DNA from: Lautropia sp. SCN 69-89
GTDB lineage: Bacteria > Pseudomonadota > Gammaproteobacteria > Burkholderiales > Burkholderiaceae_E
NCBI GenBank assembly: GCA_001724855.1
Contig: MEED01000030.1
Coordinates: 1-64,000, forward strand
DNA length: 64,000 bases
Reading direction: 5' to 3'
A program made the translations under genes and the position numbers. The notes below the pieces were generated by a model. That model made no database searches and was not told the origin of the DNA. It worked only from the letters and a program-made list of their open reading frames with translations. Positions 30,413 to 40,130 of this stretch are shown in pieces (within the stretch, counting starts at the first letter, position 1; every line of letters starts with the position of its first letter).

Positions 30413-32554
30413 TCAGAACGCGTGGCGGGCGCGCACGCGCTCCCGGCGCGCCTGCAGCCAGCCGATCACGCCGCGGCGCAGGCGCTCGCGAAGCCGCTCG
30501 CGGCGATCCGGGTTGTCGACGATGCGCGCCTTGTAGAAGGACGGGCACAGCACCGCAGCGTGCGCGACCTCCCCGCACAGGCCACAGCCCACGCAGCTCT
30601 CGATCACGGTCGCGACCGGGTCGGTACGCAGCGGATCCGGGTTCGGCCGGATCGTCAGCGACGGACAGCCCGACAGCCGTATGCATGAATGGTCGCCAGT
30701 GCAGGTGTCGGGATCGACGCCGAAGCGCTCGCGCACCACGCGCTGGCCGGCGGCGATCGCCTTGCGCGCCAGCGGACGCTCGCGTCGCTGCCGGTTCAGC
30801 ATGCACTCGGACTGCGCCACCAGCACCTTCGGCCCCTTCTGCGGCGTCGTCAGCGCCTCCTTCAGTGCCCCGCGCATCGCCTCGACGTCGTAGGTGCGCC
30901 GCACCGTCCTCACCCATTCGACGCCGACGCCGCGCACCGCCTGCTCGATCTCATGCCCGGTGCTTCGGGTCGGGTTGTGGGCCCGCGACGACGGGATGTC
31001 CTGTCCACCGGTCGCGGCGGTGTAGTTGTTCTCGATGACGATGGTGACGTTGTCGCTTTCGTTGAACACCGCGTTCGCGATGCCACTGGTCAGTCCGTTG
31101 TGCCAGAACCCGCCGTCGCCCATGATGCCGATCGCACGCTTGCCGGCCGGAACGTTGAGCGCCCCGGTCGCCGCCGCGCCGAGGCCGTATCCCATCGTGG
31201 TGTTGCCGATGTTGAACGGCGGCAGGATCGAGAACAGGTGGCAGCCGATGTCGGCGCTGACGTGGTGCTCGCCGAGTTCGCGCTCGAGCAGCTTCATCGC
31301 AGTGAAGATCGGCCGCTCGGGGCAGCCGGTGCAGAAGCCGGGCGGGCGGCCATGCACATGGGCCTCCAGCGACTGGTGCGGCACCGCCGCGACTGCTTCG
31401 CGCGCGAAGGGCGTCGCGGCGGCCAGCCTTCCGTACTTCGCCAGGAACGCGCGCACGCCGGCCAGCACCGCCAGCGCGGTGTATTCGCCGGCCGCCGGCA
31501 GCAGGTCCTTGCCGTGCAGCACGGTCGGCACCGCGTGGCTGCGCAGGATCGCCGCGACGTTCTGCTCGACGAAGTTCGGCTGCCCCTCCTCGACCAGCAG
31601 CACCGCCCGCTTGCCGGCGCAGAAGCGCAGCAGCTCGGATTCGACCAGCGGGTACGCGACGTTCATCACGTACAGCGGCACGCGGCTGTTGCCGTAGACG
31701 TCGGCCACGCCGAGCCGCTCGAGCACGCGCACGAGCGTATTGTAGTTGCCGCCCTGCACGACGATACCGACGTCGTCGCTGCCGTCGGCGAAGAACTCGT
31801 TCAGGCCGCGCTCCTCGATGAATCGCACCGCTGCCGGCCAGCGGTGCGCGATCTTTTCCTGCTCATGCTCGAAGCTCGCCGGCGGCAGCACGATCCGCTC
31901 CACGTCGCGCCGCGGCTGCTCCATCGCGTGACGAAGCGTGTAAGCCGGCCGCCGGTTGTCGCTCGCGACGAACTGGCCGTGCACGTGACATGCCCGGATT
32001 CGCAGCTGCAGCATCACCGGCGTGCGGCTCGCCTCGGACAGTTCGAAGCCCTGCTTGACCGCCGCGACGATGCTCGGCAGGTTCGGGCGCGGATCGAGCA
32101 GCCAGATCTGCGATTTCATCGCGAACGCGTGGCTGCGCTCCTGCATGATCGACGAGCCCTCGCCGTAGTCCTCGCCGACGATGATCAGCGCGCCGCCGGT
32201 GACGCCGCCCGAGGCCAGGTTGGCCAGCGCGTCGGAAGCAACGTTGGTGCCGACGGTCGCCTTGAAGGTCGCGGCGCCACGCAGCGGGTAGTTGACAGAA
32301 GCCGCCAGCGTCGCCGCCGCAGCCGCCTCGCTGGCACTGTTCTCGAAGCGGATGCCGTAGTCGGCAAGGATGTCCTGCGCGTCCGCCAGCACGTCCATCA
32401 GGTGCGAGATCGGCGCGCCCTGGTAGCCGGCCACGTACGCCACGCCGGACTCGAGCAGCGCCTTGGTCACCGCGAGGATGCCCTCGCCGCTGAACACCTC
32501 GCCGGCGCCCAGCCGCAGCTTCTTCACCTCTTCCACGAACGAACGTTCTGCCAT
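30413..32554 (-). CDS. iorA: Indolepyruvate oxidoreductase, alpha subunit (ThDP and 4Fe-4S)
   Basis: A 713-residue alpha subunit. The pyrimidine-binding part starts with FSGEGILAVTKALLESGV and GYQGAPISHLMDVLAD. The thiamine diphosphate motif is GIMGDGGFWHNGLTSGIANA with IVIENNYTAATGG. The C-terminal ferredoxin-like part has DTCTGDHSC-IRLSGC and SCVGCGLCGEVAHAAVLC for two iron-sulfur clusters, slightly atypical in spacing. The ATG at 32554 is chosen because the upstream extension is not family-like. It is divergent from the TRAP transporter genes. Confidence 0.88.
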   Translation of the reverse strand: MAERSFVEEVKKLRLGAGEVFSGEGILAVTKALLESGVAYVAGYQGAPISHLMDVLADAQDILADYGIRFENSASEAAAAATLAASVNYPLRGAATFKATVGTNVASDALANLASGGVTGGALIIVGEDYGEGSSIMQERSHAFAMKSQIWLLDPRPNLPSIVAAVKQGFELSEASRTPVMLQLRIRACHVHGQFVASDNRRPAYTLRHAMEQPRRDVERIVLPPASFEHEQEKIAHRWPAAVRFIEERGLNEFFADGSDDVGIVVQGGNYNTLVRVLERLGVADVYGNSRVPLYVMNVAYPLVESELLRFCAGKRAVLLVEEGQPNFVEQNVAAILRSHAVPTVLHGKDLLPAAGEYTALAVLAGVRAFLAKYGRLAAATPFAREAVAAVPHQSLEAHVHGRPPGFCTGCPERPIFTAMKLLERELGEHHVSADIGCHLFSILPPFNIGNTTMGYGLGAAATGALNVPAGKRAIGIMGDGGFWHNGLTSGIANAVFNESDNVTIVIENNYTAATGGQDIPSSRAHNPTRSTGHEIEQAVRGVGVEWVRTVRRTYDVEAMRGALKEALTTPQKGPKVLVAQSECMLNRQRRERPLARKAIAAGQRVVRERFGVDPDTCTGDHSCIRLSGCPSLTIRPNPDPLRTDPVATVIESCVGCGLCGEVAHAAVLCPSFYKARIVDNPDRRERLRERLRRGVIGWLQARRERVRARHAF

Positions 32555-32665
32555 CCTCGCCTCCCGGGCCGGGCGCAGCCTGCGGAGACCGAGTCTAGCG
32601 GATCGCCGGCCCGCGAATCGGCATGGCCCCTCCGCGACTTCGCCGGGGCAAGTCGGGTTAACATC

Positions 32666-32681
32666 GCGCTTGCGCAAGCGC
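32666..32681. promoter_or_regulatory. Perfect 16-bp palindrome in the iorA-dctP divergent region
   Basis: GCGCTTGCGCAAGCGC is a perfect inverted repeat centred in the 175-bp space between the divergent iorA and dctP starts. A dimeric regulator binding here could control both units. No regulator gene is adjacent. Confidence 0.4.
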
Positions 32682-32729
32682 CCCGGCCCGGTGAAGCGGC
32701 CGGAGACGAGCCACGACAAGGAGGAGACG

Positions 32730-33698
32730 ATGTTCCTGAGGCGGATGGCCCTGGCGGCAGTGGCAACCCTGGCCGCGAGCGCGGCCGCAACCGTCGGCGC
32801 GCAGGAAGCGACGCTGCGCGCGGTCAACTCGTTCCAGGAAGGCACCGCGTTCGCCAAGCCCTTCGAGGAATTCCTCGAGAAGGTCAACGCCGACGGCAAG
32901 GGAATCATCAAGGTCACCTACATCGGCGGCCCGAAGGCGATGCCGCCGTTCGAGGTCGGCAACGCGGTGAAGTCCGGCGTTGTCGACATCGGCAATGTCA
33001 CCAGCGCGTTCTACACGAACCTGATGCCAGAGGCGGAGGCGCTCAAGCTCGCCACGCGCACGATCCAGGAGCAGCGCCAGAACGGAGCCTGGGACTACCT
33101 GAACAAGCTGCACAACGAGAAGCTCAACGCGTACTATCTCGCGCGCACCGGCGACGGCGTACCGTTCCACCTGTACCTGAACAAGCCGATCGACAAGGCC
33201 GACCTGAAGGGCCTGACAATCCGCGTCACGCCGATCTACCGCGCGTTCTTCACCGAGCTCGGCGCGAACCTGGTCCAGACGGCACCCGGCGAGGTCTACA
33301 CCGCGCTCGAGCGCGGTGTCGTCGACGGCTACGGGTGGCCGATCCAGGGCATCTTCGACCTCGGCTGGCAGGAGAAGACGAAGTACCGCGTAGACCCCGG
33401 CTTCTACCAGGTCGACGTCAACATCCTGGTCAACCTCGACCGCTGGAAGAAGCTGACCGACGCGCAGCGCGCGGTGCTCGAGAACGCCGCACGATGGGTC
33501 GAGGAGCGCAATGCCCGCAACGCCGGCATCAACGCGGCCGAGGTGAAGCGCCAAGGGGAGGCGGGCATCAAGGCAATCGCGCTGTCCGGCGCCGAGCTCG
33601 CGAAATGGAACAAGACGGCGCAGGACGCGGGTTGGGCCTACGTGAAGAAGATCGCTCCGGAGCGCGCGGACGAGATGCGCAGGCTGCTGACCAAGTAG
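32730..33698 (+). CDS. dctP: TRAP transporter solute-binding protein DctP
   Basis: A 322-residue periplasmic binding protein of the TRAP DctP family. The signal peptide ends near VGAQ (about residue 25). LRAVNSFQEGTAFAKPFEEF, YIGGPKAMPPFEVGNAVKSG and the conserved Arg in LTIRVTPIYRAFFTELGANL (salt bridge to a carboxylate) are visible. GAGGAG precedes the ATG. It should capture an organic acid for the DctQM permease encoded next. Its divergence from iorAB suggests an aromatic or 2-oxo acid, by inference. Confidence 0.9.
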   Translation: MFLRRMALAAVATLAASAAATVGAQEATLRAVNSFQEGTAFAKPFEEFLEKVNADGKGIIKVTYIGGPKAMPPFEVGNAVKSGVVDIGNVTSAFYTNLMPEAEALKLATRTIQEQRQNGAWDYLNKLHNEKLNAYYLARTGDGVPFHLYLNKPIDKADLKGLTIRVTPIYRAFFTELGANLVQTAPGEVYTALERGVVDGYGWPIQGIFDLGWQEKTKYRVDPGFYQVDVNILVNLDRWKKLTDAQRAVLENAARWVEERNARNAGINAAEVKRQGEAGIKAIALSGAELAKWNKTAQDAGWAYVKKIAPERADEMRRLLTK

Positions 33699-33707
33699 GG
33701 TACCCGA

Positions 33708-34196
33708 GTGCGCGCGTACGAGCGGGTACTCGCGCTGTGCGGCCTGTTGGCGGGCCTGGCGTTCGCGCTCATGGCGCTCGCCACGGCCTGGGACGTCTTC
33801 GCTCGCACCGTGCTCGGCGCGAGCGTGCGCGGCCTGGTCGACGTCGTCGAGTACGGATTGTTCGTGACCACGTTCCTGGCCGCGCCGTGGGTGCTGCACC
33901 AGGGAGGCCATGTGCAGGTCGACTTCGCGGTCGCCGCGCTCGCGCCGTCGCGCCGCTTGCACGTGCAGCGGCTCGGCGACATGGTCGGGCTGGCCGCGAG
34001 CCTCGTGCTGCTGGTCTACTCGACCCGCGTGACGATCGCCGCATGGCAGCAGGGCAACCTCGTGCTCAAGGCGATCGTCTTCCCGGAGTGGTGGGTGTTC
34101 GCAGTCATGCCGCCGTCGATGCTGCTGCTCGCGTTCGAGTTCGCGCGCCGTCTCGCGGCGCGCGAACGGCCCAGCGCCGCCGCGCCCGATCTCTGA
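33708..34196 (+). CDS. dctQ: TRAP transporter small permease DctQ
   Basis: A 162-residue protein with four transmembrane helices. The pattern (VLGASVRGLVDVVEYGLFVT, APWVLHQGGHVQVDF and FPEWWVFAVMPPSMLLLAFE) is the DctQ signature. It starts with GTG ten bases after dctP and precedes dctM by 20 bp. It joins DctM to form the sodium-coupled permease. Confidence 0.88.
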   Translation: MRAYERVLALCGLLAGLAFALMALATAWDVFARTVLGASVRGLVDVVEYGLFVTTFLAAPWVLHQGGHVQVDFAVAALAPSRRLHVQRLGDMVGLAASLVLLVYSTRVTIAAWQQGNLVLKAIVFPEWWVFAVMPPSMLLLAFEFARRLAARERPSAAAPDL

Positions 34197-34215
34197 GCGG
34201 CCGGAGGATCGGACG

Positions 34216-35532
34216 TTGGCCTGGACCGAAGCCCTGGTGCTGCTCCTCGGCCTGCTGTCCGGCCTGCTGCTGATCGGGCTGCCGGTCGCGTTCGCATTCT
34301 TCGCGGTCAACATCGTCGGCGCGCTGGTCTTCCTCGGCGGCGACGCCGGGCTGTCGCAGATGATCCGCAACTCGGTCACCGCGCTGACCAATTATTCGCT
34401 GGCGCCGATCCCGCTCTTCATCCTGATGGGCGAGATCCTGCTGCACAGCGGCGTGGCGTTCCGCGCGATCAATGCGGTCGAAAAGCTGATCGCGCGCGTG
34501 CCGGGACGCATGCCGATCGTCAGCGTAGTCGGCGGCACCGTGTTCGCGGCGCTGTCGGGCTCGTCGATGGCCAACACCGCGATGCTGGGCAGCGCGCTAC
34601 TGCCGGAGATGCTGCGCCGCGGCTACGACCCGCGCATCGCGATGGGGCCGATCATGGCCACCGGCGGCATCGCGATGCTGATTCCGCCGTCGGCGCTGGC
34701 GGTGCTGCTCGGCAGCCTCGCCGGAATGTCGATCTCGAAGCTGCTGATCGCCGGCGTGCTGCCGGCGCTGCTGATGGCGGTGCTGTTCATCGGCTACATC
34801 GTGGCGGCGTGTGTCATCGACCCGTCGCGCGCGCCGCGCGACGACGCGCGGCTCGCCAGCGGCTGGGCGCGCTACCGGCCGTTCGTACGTGACGTGCTGC
34901 CCCTGTCGATCATCTTCGTCGCGGTGGTCGGTAGCCTGATCGCGGGCATTGCGACGCCGACCGAGTCCGCTGCGCTGGGCTGCGTCGCGTCGGCGCTGGC
35001 CGCGACGGGGTATCGCGCGCTCGACCGGCGTTCCATCGTGGTGTCGCTGACCGAGACCGCGAAGATCAGTGTGATGATCCTGTTCATCATCGTCGCGTCG
35101 ATCACCTTCGCGCAGATCCTGGCGTTCTCGGGCGCGACCAGCGGCCTGGTGTCGCTGGTGTCGGAATCCGGCCTTACGCCGTTGCAGGTCGTGCTGGCGA
35201 TGGTGCTGGTGCTGCTGTTCCTCGGTTGCTTCGTCGACCAGGTCAGCATGCTGATGATCACCGTCCCGTTCTTCATTCCGCTGGCCAAGGCGGTCGACAT
35301 CGACCTGCTCTGGCTGGGCGTGCTGTACCTGCTGACGATGGAGATCAGCTTCCTGACCCCGCCATTCGGCCTGCTGCTGTTCGTGATGAAGGGCGTAGCG
35401 CCTCCGCAGGTCACGCTCGGCACCGTCTACCGCGCCGCGATGCCCTTCCTGCTGCTCGAGCTGCTGGTGCTCGCGCTGATCGTGCTGTTCCCGGGGATGG
35501 GCACCTGGCTGCCGAACCTCGTGGTCCGGTAG
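34216..35532 (+). CDS. dctM: TRAP transporter large permease DctM
   Basis: A 438-residue DctM with about 12 helices. Conserved stretches are LIGLPVAFAFFAVNIVGAL, PIPLFILMGEILLHSGVAFR, FAALSGSSMANTAMLGSALL, GPIMATGGIAMLIPPSALAV and FLTPPFGLLLFVMKGVAPP. Translation begins at TTG 34216 after CGGAGGA. It completes a three-gene TRAP system. Confidence 0.9.
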   Translation: MAWTEALVLLLGLLSGLLLIGLPVAFAFFAVNIVGALVFLGGDAGLSQMIRNSVTALTNYSLAPIPLFILMGEILLHSGVAFRAINAVEKLIARVPGRMPIVSVVGGTVFAALSGSSMANTAMLGSALLPEMLRRGYDPRIAMGPIMATGGIAMLIPPSALAVLLGSLAGMSISKLLIAGVLPALLMAVLFIGYIVAACVIDPSRAPRDDARLASGWARYRPFVRDVLPLSIIFVAVVGSLIAGIATPTESAALGCVASALAATGYRALDRRSIVVSLTETAKISVMILFIIVASITFAQILAFSGATSGLVSLVSESGLTPLQVVLAMVLVLLFLGCFVDQVSMLMITVPFFIPLAKAVDIDLLWLGVLYLLTMEISFLTPPFGLLLFVMKGVAPPQVTLGTVYRAAMPFLLLELLVLALIVLFPGMGTWLPNLVVR

Positions 35533-35603
35533 CCGCCGGTCCGCAGGCGTCAGCCCGGTTGCCCGGCAACGACCAACGCCGACCGCCCGACCGCGAGGAA
35601 GCC

Positions 35604-36761
35604 ATGATGAATTCATCCGCAACTGCCGTGCTCGCCGCCGTCGCGCTTGCCGCGGCCACGCCCGCGCACGCCGAACTGAAGCCCGGCGATTCGGCGCCCG
35701 ATTTCATCGCACCCGCCGCCCTCGGGGGCAAGCCGTTCAGATTCTCGCTGGTCGAAGCGCTGAGGAAGGGCCCGGTGGTGCTGTACTTCTATCCGAAGGC
35801 GTTCACGCAGGGCTGCACGATCGAGGCCAACCGCTTCGCCGAGGCGCACGACGACTACGCGAAGCTCGGCGCCACGGTGATCGGCGTCTCGGGCGACGAC
35901 ATCGAGACGCTGCAGCGGTTTTCGGCGACCGAGTGCCGCAACAAGTTCGCGGTCGCCTCGGACTCCGGCGGCAAGATCATGAAGTCGTACGACGCTGCAA
36001 TGCCGTTCGTGACCAGCTACGCGCGCCGGATCTCGTACGTCATCACGCCCGACGGCCGGATCGCCTACGCCTACTCGTCGATGAGTCCCGACCTGCACGT
36101 GCCGAACACGCTGGACGCGGTGCGCCGCTGGTCCGCGCCGATCCGGCAGCCCATGCCCGACACCGACCCGCCGTCCGGGCTGCGTCATTCCTCGATCGAG
36201 GACATCCTCGCGTTCCTCTCCGCCGCGATCCTCGCCGCGCTCGGCATCGCGATCTTCGAGAAGGCCGGCCTGGTGACGGGAGGCACGGCGGGGCTCGCGC
36301 TGCTCGTCACCTACCGTTTCGGCCTGCCCTTCGGGGCGGCGTTCGTGCTCGTCAACCTGCCGTTCTTCGCGCTGGCGCTGGGCTGGCGCTTCACGGCGAA
36401 GACCGCGGTCGCGGTCGTGCTGCTGGCCGCCGTCACCGAGTTCCAGCGGCCGCTGCTGGCGATCGGCGCGGTGCGGCCGGCCTGGGCCGCGCTGGTCGGC
36501 GGCCTGCTGCTCGGCATCGCCTTGCTGATCCTGTTCCGGCACCGCGGCAGCCTGGGCGGGTTCAACGTGCTGGTGCTGTACCTGCAGGAACGCTTCGGCT
36601 GGCGCGCGGGCTGGGTGCAGCTCGCGATGGACGCTGCGATCCTGCTGCTGTCGCTCGGGGTGGTCGCGCCGTCGATCGTCGCGCTGTCGCTGATGGGGGC
36701 GGTTGCGCTGAACCTCACGCTGGCCGTCAATCACCGGCCCGGGCGCTACATGGCGGTCTGA
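35604..36761 (+). CDS. Fusion of exported peroxiredoxin and YitT-type membrane domain
   Basis: One uninterrupted 385-residue frame joins two usually separate proteins. Residues 1-23 look like a signal peptide (ATPAHA). Residues 25-180 are a BCP/AhpC-type peroxiredoxin with VVLYFYPKAFTQGCTIEANR, putative peroxidatic Cys71 and a possible resolving Cys near 111. Residues 193-385 match a YitT-like (DUF161) integral membrane protein with about five helices (IFEKAGLVTGGTAGLALLVT, FRHRGSLGGFNVLVLYLQER). An internal ATG at 36153 (codon 184) would start a normal YitT, but no Shine-Dalgarno sequence precedes it. A real fusion, or loss of a stop codon, is likely. Confidence 0.8.
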   Translation: MMNSSATAVLAAVALAAATPAHAELKPGDSAPDFIAPAALGGKPFRFSLVEALRKGPVVLYFYPKAFTQGCTIEANRFAEAHDDYAKLGATVIGVSGDDIETLQRFSATECRNKFAVASDSGGKIMKSYDAAMPFVTSYARRISYVITPDGRIAYAYSSMSPDLHVPNTLDAVRRWSAPIRQPMPDTDPPSGLRHSSIEDILAFLSAAILAALGIAIFEKAGLVTGGTAGLALLVTYRFGLPFGAAFVLVNLPFFALALGWRFTAKTAVAVVLLAAVTEFQRPLLAIGAVRPAWAALVGGLLLGIALLILFRHRGSLGGFNVLVLYLQERFGWRAGWVQLAMDAAILLLSLGVVAPSIVALSLMGAVALNLTLAVNHRPGRYMAV

Positions 36762-36767
36762 CGACGG

Positions 36768-37649
36768 TCAGTCGCGATCCAGCAGTCCGATCAGCGCGGC
36801 CGGATCCTGCCCGCCCAGCCCGCGCTCCGACAAGAGCCTGTAGCGCTGCGCCGCGTCGCGCAGCATCGGCAGCTCGATCCCGCGTTCGCGCGCGAGCGCC
36901 AGCGCGTTGTCGAGGTCCTTCAGCATCGTGTCGGCCGCGCCCAGCGGCGGATCCCAGGCGCGCGCGGCCATCCTCGGCGCAAAGACCTGCAGCGGGATCG
37001 AATCGGCCCAGCCGCCGCGCAGCGCCTCCGGCAGCATCGCCGCCTCGACGCCCGCGGCCTCGGCCAGCCGCACCGCCTCGGCAAGCACCGGCAGCAGCGA
37101 GCCGACGATGACCTGGTTGCACAGCTTCGTCGCCTGGCCCGCGCCCGATTCGCCCATGCGCGTGAAGTGTTGCGACAGAGACGCGACCAGCGGACGCACC
37201 CGATCGACGTGCTCCGCGCGGCCGCCGGCCATGATCGCGAGCGTGCCCTTCTCGGCGCCGGGCACGCCGCCCGATACCGGCGCGTCCACCAGTCCCATTC
37301 CGCACCCGGCCTCGAGCCGCGCGGCGCAGTCGCGTGCCGCGGCCGGCGCGATGCTCGAGAAGTCGACCACGAGCTTGCCCGGCGAACCTCCGGCAGCCAC
37401 GCCATCGGGCCCGAACAGCACCTGTTCGACGGCGCGCTGATCGGTGACGCAGATCATCACGACCTCGGCAGCTCGCGCGACCTCGGCCGGCGACGCCGCC
37501 GCGACCGCGCCGCGCGCGAGCAGCGGCACGAGCTTGTCGTGCGTGCGATTCCAGGCCGTCAGGCGATGGCCGGCATCGAGCAGGCGAAGCGCCATCGGAC
37601 GGCCCATCAGGCCGACGCCGATGAAGCCGAGTCGGGTCGCTGCGTTCAT
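36768..37649 (-). CDS. NAD(P)-dependent beta-hydroxyacid dehydrogenase (3-hydroxyisobutyrate dehydrogenase family)
   Basis: A 293-residue protein of the 6-phosphogluconate/3-hydroxyisobutyrate dehydrogenase superfamily. The Rossmann start is RLGFIGVGLMGRPMALRLLD, the substrate motif is DAPVSGGVPGAEKGTLAIMA and the catalytic Lys is in GAGQATKLCNQVIVG. The ATG at 37649 follows the ilvD stop by 7 bp; an earlier ATG would overlap ilvD. Valine catabolism (MmsB) or tartronate semialdehyde reduction are both possible. The neighbour ilvD links it loosely to branched-chain metabolism. Confidence 0.82.
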   Translation of the reverse strand: MNAATRLGFIGVGLMGRPMALRLLDAGHRLTAWNRTHDKLVPLLARGAVAAASPAEVARAAEVVMICVTDQRAVEQVLFGPDGVAAGGSPGKLVVDFSSIAPAAARDCAARLEAGCGMGLVDAPVSGGVPGAEKGTLAIMAGGRAEHVDRVRPLVASLSQHFTRMGESGAGQATKLCNQVIVGSLLPVLAEAVRLAEAAGVEAAMLPEALRGGWADSIPLQVFAPRMAARAWDPPLGAADTMLKDLDNALALARERGIELPMLRDAAQRYRLLSERGLGGQDPAALIGLLDRD

Positions 37650-37656
37650 GCGGGGC

Positions 37657-39321
37657 TCACTTCCTGCCATGGGTGGTGGCGCCGTCGAACGCCGAACCGA
37701 CCAGGCGCGCGTATTTCTCCAGTACCCCGGTCGGCGGCTCGCGCCGCGGCGGCGTCCAGGCGGCGCGGCGCAGCGCGAGTTCGTCGTCGCCGACGTGCAG
37801 CGTCGCCGTTCCGGCTTCGGCGTCGATCGTGATGCGGTCGCCGTCGCGCACCAGCGCCAGCGCGCCGCCCGCGACCGCCTCGGGGCTGGCGTAGCCGACC
37901 ATCATGCCGCGCGTGGCCCCGGAGAAGCGGCCATCGGTGAACAACGCCACCTTCTCGCCGACGCCCTGGCCGTAGAGCAGCGCGGTCACGCCCAGCATCT
38001 CGCGCATGCCCGGCCCGCCGCGCGGACCCTCGTAGCGGATGACCAGCACGTCGCCCTCGCGGTACGCGCGCCGGCGCACCACGTCGGCGCAGTCCTCCTC
38101 GCAGTCGAACACGCGCGCCACGCCGTCGAACCTGAGCTTCCTCAGGCCGGCCACCTTCAGCAGCGCGCCGTCGGGACACAGGTTCCCCTTCAGCACGACG
38201 AGCCCGCCGGTGGGCGTGATCGGCTGCCTGCGCACGACTTCGCCATCGGCGCCGGGATGGCCGTTCAGCGCCTGCTCGAGCGTCGTGCCGTGGATCGTCA
38301 GGCAGTCGCCGTGCAGCGCGCCGGCCTCGAGCAGCGCCTCGAGCACGGCGTAGACGCCGCCGACCGCATGCAGGTCCCTGGCCAGGTACTTGCCACCCGG
38401 CTTCATGTCGGCCAGCAGCGGCGTGCGGCGCGACACCCGCGCGAGGTCGTCCATCGAGAACGCGATGCCGACCTCGTGCGCGATCGCCGGAATGTGCAGG
38501 CCGGCGTTGGTCGAGCCGCCGGTCGCGGCCACCGCGGCACAGGCGTTTTCGAGGCTCTTGCGGGTGATCAGGTCGCGCGGCAGCGGGCCGTCGCCGGCGA
38601 GGATGCGCATCGCGACGCGACCGGCCTCGCGCGCCATCGCCCGGCGCGCACCGTGCACCGCCGGCATCGTCGCCGAGCCCGGCAGCGCAAGGCCCAGCGT
38701 CTCCGAGATCATCGCCATCGTGTTGGCGGTGAACTGGCCCGGGCAGGCGCCGATCGTCGGCAGGCACACGTGCTCGAGTTCGTCGAGATCCTGCTCGCTC
38801 ATCTCGCCGGCCAGCAGCGCCCCGACGCCTTCGTAGGTGTCGAGGATCGTCACGTCGCGACCGCGCCACGTGCCGGGCAGCGCCGCGCCGCCGTACAGGA
38901 ACACCGATGGCAGGTTCAGGCGCGCCATCGCCATCATCATTCCGGGCAGCGTCTTGTCGCAGCCGGCGAAGGCGACCAGCGCGTCGTACGCATGGCCGCG
39001 CACGACCGCCTCGACGCCGTCGGCGACCAGTTCGCGCGACAGCAGCGAATAGCGCATGCCGCCGTGGTTCATCGACATGCTGTCGGCAACCGAGATCGAC
39101 GCGAAATCGAAGGGCACGCCGCCGGCCTCGCGCACGCCGACGCAGGCCTCGCGGGCGAGCTCGCCGAGGCCGGCGTTGCACGGCGTGACGTTGTTCGCGG
39201 TGCTCGCCACGCCGACGAAGGGCTTGGCGATGTCCTCGTCCGACAGGCCCAGCGCTCGCAGGAAGGCGCGATGCGGCGCGCGGTCGGCGCCTTCGACGGT
39301 GACGCGCGACGGAAGCTTCAT
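37657..39321 (-). CDS. ilvD: Dihydroxy-acid dehydratase IlvD
   Basis: A 554-residue IlvD/Edd family dehydratase that turns 2,3-dihydroxyisovalerate into 2-oxoisovalerate for valine, leucine and isoleucine synthesis. Iron-sulfur cysteines appear in [25 protein letters not shown] and [30 protein letters not shown] and [20 protein letters not shown] are further signatures. A sugar-acid dehydratase is less likely given the cysteine pattern. Its ATG overlaps the stop of the exonuclease III gene. Confidence 0.9.
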   Translation of the reverse strand: MKLPSRVTVEGADRAPHRAFLRALGLSDEDIAKPFVGVASTANNVTPCNAGLGELAREACVGVREAGGVPFDFASISVADSMSMNHGGMRYSLLSRELVADGVEAVVRGHAYDALVAFAGCDKTLPGMMMAMARLNLPSVFLYGGAALPGTWRGRDVTILDTYEGVGALLAGEMSEQDLDELEHVCLPTIGACPGQFTANTMAMISETLGLALPGSATMPAVHGARRAMAREAGRVAMRILAGDGPLPRDLITRKSLENACAAVAATGGSTNAGLHIPAIAHEVGIAFSMDDLARVSRRTPLLADMKPGGKYLARDLHAVGGVYAVLEALLEAGALHGDCLTIHGTTLEQALNGHPGADGEVVRRQPITPTGGLVVLKGNLCPDGALLKVAGLRKLRFDGVARVFDCEEDCADVVRRRAYREGDVLVIRYEGPRGGPGMREMLGVTALLYGQGVGEKVALFTDGRFSGATRGMMVGYASPEAVAGGALALVRDGDRITIDAEAGTATLHVGDDELALRRAAWTPPRREPPTGVLEKYARLVGSAFDGATTHGRK

Positions 39322-40094
39322 CCGCGCACCGCGTAGTCGATCGTGAGCGGCGCGTGGTCGGAGAAGCGCTGCGCGGTGAAGATCTCGGCACGCTTCGCCT
39401 TCGCCGCGACGCCCGGCGTCGCGATCTGGTAATCGAGGCGCCACCCGACGTTCTTCGCCCAGGCCTGCCCGCGGTTGCTCCACCAGGTGTATTGCTCCGG
39501 GCGCGGGTCGAGCCGCCGGAACACGTCGACGAAGCCGACCTCGTCGAATACCCCGGTGAGCCAGGCGCGTTCCTCGGGCAGGAAACCCGAGTTCTTCTGG
39601 TTGCTGCGCCAGTTCTTCAGGTCGATCTCGCGGTGCGCGATGTTCCAGTCGCCGCACAGGATGATCTCGCGCCCGCTCTCGACCAGTTCGCGCAGGTGCG
39701 GCCTGAACTGGGCCATGAAGCGGAACTTCGCCGCCTGCCGCTCTTCCGAGCTCGACCCCGACGGCACGTAGACCGAGATCGCGGTGAAGGCGCCGAAGTC
39801 GGCCTCGACGTAGCGCCCCTCGGCGTCGAACTCGGCGCTGCCGAAGCCGGTGCGCACCGACTTCGGCCGGCGGCGACTGTACAGGCCGACGCCGCTGTAG
39901 CCCTTCTTCTGCGCCAGGTGGAAGTGCCCGCGCATGCCGTCCACCTCGCGCAGCGTCTCGTCGAGATCGGCCTCCTGCGCCTTGACTTCCTGCACGCACA
40001 GCACGTCGGCGCGCTGCGCCGCCGCCCATTCGAGCCAGCCCTTGCGGGCGGCCGAGCGGATGCCGTTCAGGTTCAGCGTCACGACCCGTATCAT
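39318..40094 (-). CDS. xth: Exodeoxyribonuclease III
   Basis: A 258-residue exonuclease III/AP endonuclease acting at abasic sites in base excision repair. Landmarks: [34 protein letters not shown] (metal-binding Glu), [28 protein letters not shown], the [10 protein letters not shown] loop and the C-terminal [12 protein letters not shown] catalytic His. Its start is 36 bp from that of pyrE on the opposite strand, a layout known in Burkholderiales. Confidence 0.93.
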   Translation of the reverse strand: MIRVVTLNLNGIRSAARKGWLEWAAAQRADVLCVQEVKAQEADLDETLREVDGMRGHFHLAQKKGYSGVGLYSRRRPKSVRTGFGSAEFDAEGRYVEADFGAFTAISVYVPSGSSSEERQAAKFRFMAQFRPHLRELVESGREIILCGDWNIAHREIDLKNWRSNQKNSGFLPEERAWLTGVFDEVGFVDVFRRLDPRPEQYTWWSNRGQAWAKNVGWRLDYQIATPGVAAKAKRAEIFTAQRFSDHAPLTIDYAVRG

Positions 40095-40130
40095 TGCGTC
40101 GGTCGAATCCGTTGGTTGCGGGGTGGTTCC

